Below are positions 55,215 to 57,639 of a DNA stretch of 57,639 nucleotides, one piece after another. This DNA comes from Actinomycetota bacterium (GTDB lineage Bacteria; Actinomycetota; Actinomycetes; Actinomycetales; Dermatophilaceae): assembly GCA_020161845.1 (NCBI GenBank), contig JAIUNK010000028.1, positions 1 to 57,639 of the forward strand. Direction: 5' to 3'. Position numbers and translations under genes: made by a program. The notes below the pieces were generated by a model, which had not been told where the DNA came from, made no database searches, and worked only from the letters and a program-made list of their open reading frames with translations. Positions within the stretch are counted from its first letter, which is position 1, and the number at the start of each line of letters is the position of its first letter.

Positions 55215-56311
55215 AGTACCTCGACGAGTTCGGCGACCCGGACCTGGCCCGCGCCCTGCTGGACCGGATCCATGCGGCGACGACGCAGCCGTGGGCGATC
55301 ATGGAGGTCTGCGGCGGCCAAACCCACTCGATCATCCGGCACGGCATCGACCAACTCCTGCCTGCGGGGCTGGAACTCATCCACGGCCCCGGCTGCCCGG
55401 TCTGCGTCACCCCGCTGGAGACGATCGACCGGGCGCTGGCCATCGCGCGTCGGCCCGAGGTGACGTTCTGCTCGTTCGGGGACATGCTCCGGGTGCCGGG
55501 CAGCCGCGACGACCTGTTCACCATCAAGAGCCAGGGCGGCGACGTGCGGGTCGTCTACTCCCCCTTGGACGCCCTGACCATCGCCGGAGAGAATCCGGAC
55601 CGGCAGGTGGTCTTCTTCGGGATCGGGTTCGAGACCACCGCCCCCGCGAACGCGATGACCGTGGTGCAGGCACGCCGCCTCGGCATCCCGAACTTCAGCC
55701 TGCTCGTCTCGCACGTGCTGGTGCCCCCGGCGATCGCGGCGATCATGGAGTCCCCGGCGTGTCGGGTGCAGGCCTTCCTCGCGGCGGGTCACGTGTGCAG
55801 CGTGATGGGGCTGAGCCAGTACCATCCGCTGGCGCAGCGCTATCGAGTCCCGATCGTGGTCACCGGGTTCGAGCCGCTGGACCTGCTGGAGGGCATCCGG
55901 CGTACCGTCGTCCAGCTCGAGGAGGGCCGGCACGAGGTCGAGAACGCCTACCCGCGCGCCGTACCCGCCGCCGGCAATCCCGCCGCTCAGGCGGTCCTGG
56001 AGGACGTCTTCGAGGTCACCGACCGCACCTGGCGCGGGATCGGGTCGATCCCGGGCAGCGGGTGGCGGCTCTCGCAGCGGTACGCCGAGTACGACGCGGA
56101 ACGGCGCTTCGACGTGACGGGCATCCGCACCGACGAGTCGCCGCTGTGCCGCTCGGGCGAGGTGCTCCAGGGCCTGATCAAACCGACCGAGTGCGCGGCA
56201 TTCGGGCGGGAGTGCACCCCGCGGATGCCCCTGGGCGCGACGATGGTCTCGACCGAGGGCGCCTGCGCGGCGTACCACGCCTACCGCCGCCTCGACGTCG
56301 CCCCGACATGA
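55211..56311 (+). CDS. hypD: Hydrogenase maturation iron-sulfur protein HypD
   Basis: A 366-residue HypD. Signature elements are [41 protein letters not shown] and the [4Fe-4S] cysteines of the C-terminal region ([23 protein letters not shown]). It receives CN groups from HypE and builds the Fe(CN)2CO moiety with HypC. ATGA overlaps join it to both neighbours. Confidence 0.97.
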   Translation: MKYLDEFGDPDLARALLDRIHAATTQPWAIMEVCGGQTHSIIRHGIDQLLPAGLELIHGPGCPVCVTPLETIDRALAIARRPEVTFCSFGDMLRVPGSRDDLFTIKSQGGDVRVVYSPLDALTIAGENPDRQVVFFGIGFETTAPANAMTVVQARRLGIPNFSLLVSHVLVPPAIAAIMESPACRVQAFLAAGHVCSVMGLSQYHPLAQRYRVPIVVTGFEPLDLLEGIRRTVVQLEEGRHEVENAYPRAVPAAGNPAAQAVLEDVFEVTDRTWRGIGSIPGSGWRLSQRYAEYDAERRFDVTGIRTDESPLCRSGEVLQGLIKPTECAAFGRECTPRMPLGATMVSTEGACAAYHAYRRLDVAPT

Positions 56312-57381
56312 GCGACATGAGCGACATGAGCGACCTGGACTTCGAGGGCTGGACCTGCCCGGCGCCGCTGCGGGACACCCCCACCGTCGTGATGGGGCAT
56401 GGGGGCGGCGGGCAACTGTCCGCCGACCTGATCGCGAACCTGTTCCTGCCGGCCTTCGGCGCGGCCGCGCAGGCGGACCTCGGCGACTCGGCCGTGCTCG
56501 AGGTGCCGGCCGGCCGGCTGGCGTTCTCGACCGACTCCTACGTGGTCAAGCCGATGTTCTTCCCCGGCGGCTGCATCGGCGACCTGGCGGTCAACGGGAC
56601 CGTGAACGACCTGGCCATGGCGGGCGCCCGGCCGCTGTTCCTGTCGACCGCGTTCGTGGTCGCCGAGGGGACGACGATGGCCGAGCTGGGGCGGATCGCC
56701 GAGGCGATGGGAGCCGCGGCGGTGCGCGCCGGGGTGCGCCTGGTGACCGGCGACACCAAGGTGGTCGACCACGGCAACGGCGACGGGGTCTATGTGACGA
56801 CGGCCGGGATCGGGGTTGTCCCCGACGGCCTCCGGATCCACCCGGACCAGGCGCGCCCCGGCGATGCGGTGCTGCTCAGCGGCCCGATCGGGCGGCACGG
56901 GGTAGCGGTGCTGTCCCGCCGCGAGGGCCTGGAGTTCGGCAGCGAGGTGGCCAGCGACACCGCGCCGCTGCACGGGCTCGTGGCGGCGCTGGTGGCCGGC
57001 GGCATCGACGTGCGGGTGCTGCGCGACCCGACCCGCGGGGGCGTTGCGGCGACGACCAACGAGATCGCCCGGGCCGCGGGCGTCGGCATCGAATTGGTCG
57101 AGCGGGACCTGCCGATCCCCGCGGGAGTGCGCGACGCGTGCGGCCTGCTCGGGTTGGATCCGCTGCAGGTCGCCAACGAGGGGATCCTGCTCGCGATCGT
57201 GCCCGCCGACCAGGCGCAGGAGGCCGTGACGATCCTGCGCGCTCAGGAGTACGGCGAGGGGGCGTGCCGCGTCGGCCGCGTCGTCGCCGACCATCCCGGC
57301 GTGGTGGTCTGCCGCACCGGCCTGGGCGGCACCCGCGTGCTGGGCCTGCCGATCGGGGAGCAACTCCCCCGGATCTGCTGA
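56308..57381 (+). CDS. hypE: Hydrogenase maturation factor HypE
   Basis: A 357-residue AIR-synthase-like protein ending in LPRIC, whose terminal Cys357 is carbamoylated and dehydrated to thiocyanate. ATP-site motifs are [18 protein letters not shown] and [16 protein letters not shown]. The first nine codons are a threefold ATG-AGC-GAC repeat, giving three possible starts; the first overlaps the hypD stop as ATGA. Confidence 0.96.
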   Translation: MSDMSDMSDLDFEGWTCPAPLRDTPTVVMGHGGGGQLSADLIANLFLPAFGAAAQADLGDSAVLEVPAGRLAFSTDSYVVKPMFFPGGCIGDLAVNGTVNDLAMAGARPLFLSTAFVVAEGTTMAELGRIAEAMGAAAVRAGVRLVTGDTKVVDHGNGDGVYVTTAGIGVVPDGLRIHPDQARPGDAVLLSGPIGRHGVAVLSRREGLEFGSEVASDTAPLHGLVAALVAGGIDVRVLRDPTRGGVAATTNEIARAAGVGIELVERDLPIPAGVRDACGLLGLDPLQVANEGILLAIVPADQAQEAVTILRAQEYGEGACRVGRVVADHPGVVVCRTGLGGTRVLGLPIGEQLPRIC

Positions 57382-57406
57382 CCGGCGCTATCTGCTGACC
57401 GGCGCT
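57373..57406. repeat. 17-bp tandem duplication across the hypE stop
   Basis: ATCTGCTGACCGGCGCT occurs twice without a gap (57373-57389 and 57390-57406); the first copy holds the stop codon. The following 57407-57495 stretch contains a weak GC hairpin (CGCTCC/GGAGCG near 57427-57443), a possible terminator, and no gene. Confidence 0.85.
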
Positions 57407-57495
57407 CCCGCCCTGGCCACCCCCCAGCGCTCCGGTCGGAGCGTCGGTGGGGCTGGGGCCACGACGACACACCGATAGGAGCGTCGGGGCAACGG

Positions 57496-57639
57496 TCAGC
57501 GGCCCCGGAAGCGATCCAAGTCCCGGCGTTCCCGCTTCGTCGGCCGGCCGGCGCCCCGCAGCCGCAGCGCCACTGGCGCGGGCCGCTCCTCGCGCGGCGG
57601 CAGCGGCGGCGACTCGTCGATCAGGGCCTCGGCGGCCAG
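57496..57639 (-). CDS. RNA-binding S4-domain (Hsp15-like) protein, C-terminal part
   Basis: The last 47 codons of a gene entering from the right edge. The end RLRGAGRPTKRERRDLDRF then RGR is characteristic of the basic tail of Hsp15/RqcP-like S4 proteins, preceded by a Pro/Glu linker. The S4 domain itself lies outside the window. It is convergent with hypE. Confidence 0.72.
   Translation of the reverse strand: MAAEALIDESPPLPPREERPAPVALRLRGAGRPTKRERRDLDRFRGR

Overview
The window is GC-rich DNA with many GTG and TTG starts, tightly overlapping stop/start codons and actinobacterial gene families: glycogen phosphorylase, GH76, IclR, LacI and DUF4956/VTC genes, and many type II toxin-antitoxin modules. 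It fits a free-living, metabolically versatile Actinomycetota chromosome. I cannot name the genus from sequence alone. No rRNA, tRNA or CRISPR array was seen.

Layout. 0-2.7 kb holds possible IS21-type terminal repeats, a VapBC pair, and an HTH/PIN pair whose toxin is frameshifted. 2.8-5.4 kb (minus) carries a split PEP-synthase-like pair. 5.4-10.9 kb (minus) is a complete oxalocrotonate-branch meta-cleavage operon: hydratase, acetaldehyde dehydrogenase, aldolase, decarboxylase, tautomerase, semialdehyde dehydrogenase. Two divergent IclR regulators (11-12.8 kb) flank it, followed by a soluble zinc-binding-type chemoreceptor. 14.2-22.3 kb is a sugar regulon: a large unassigned carbohydrate-active enzyme diverges from a binding protein/two-permease ABC operon and a LacI repressor, with two identical 12-bp operators between them. 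22.4-23.5 kb has a MazEF-type pair with a damaged toxin and a Phd-type antitoxin. 23.5-31.8 kb (minus) is a multicomponent phenol hydroxylase operon with ferredoxin, catechol 2,3-dioxygenase, reductase and a GlcG-type protein. The dioxygenase gene is split by a complete IS3-type element.

32-50 kb is mixed housekeeping and accessory content: PH-SHOCT protein, GH76, GAF, Nudix, an RHH regulator with a DUF4097 protein, 3-hydroxyacyl-CoA dehydrogenase, glycogen phosphorylase, a Y-family polymerase, diaminopropionate ammonia-lyase, L,D-transpeptidase, lipoproteins, a hotdog thioesterase, and a DUF4956-VTC-carbohydrate-binding set ending in a decayed GtrA fragment. 51-57.4 kb contains all six [NiFe]-hydrogenase maturation genes (hypBA diverging from hypFCDE) without hydrogenase structural genes. 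The right edge cuts an S4-type RNA-binding gene.

How it fits together. The upper operon would hydroxylate phenols to catechol and cleave the ring. The lower operon would take 2-hydroxymuconic semialdehyde to pyruvate and acetyl-CoA. The split PEP-synthase pair has the layout of two-subunit phenol-phosphorylating enzymes (phenylphosphate synthase, CreHI), which suggests a phenol-activation step attached to an aerobic meta pathway. With the ring-cleavage gene interrupted, the route may be broken in this strain unless another dioxygenase substitutes.
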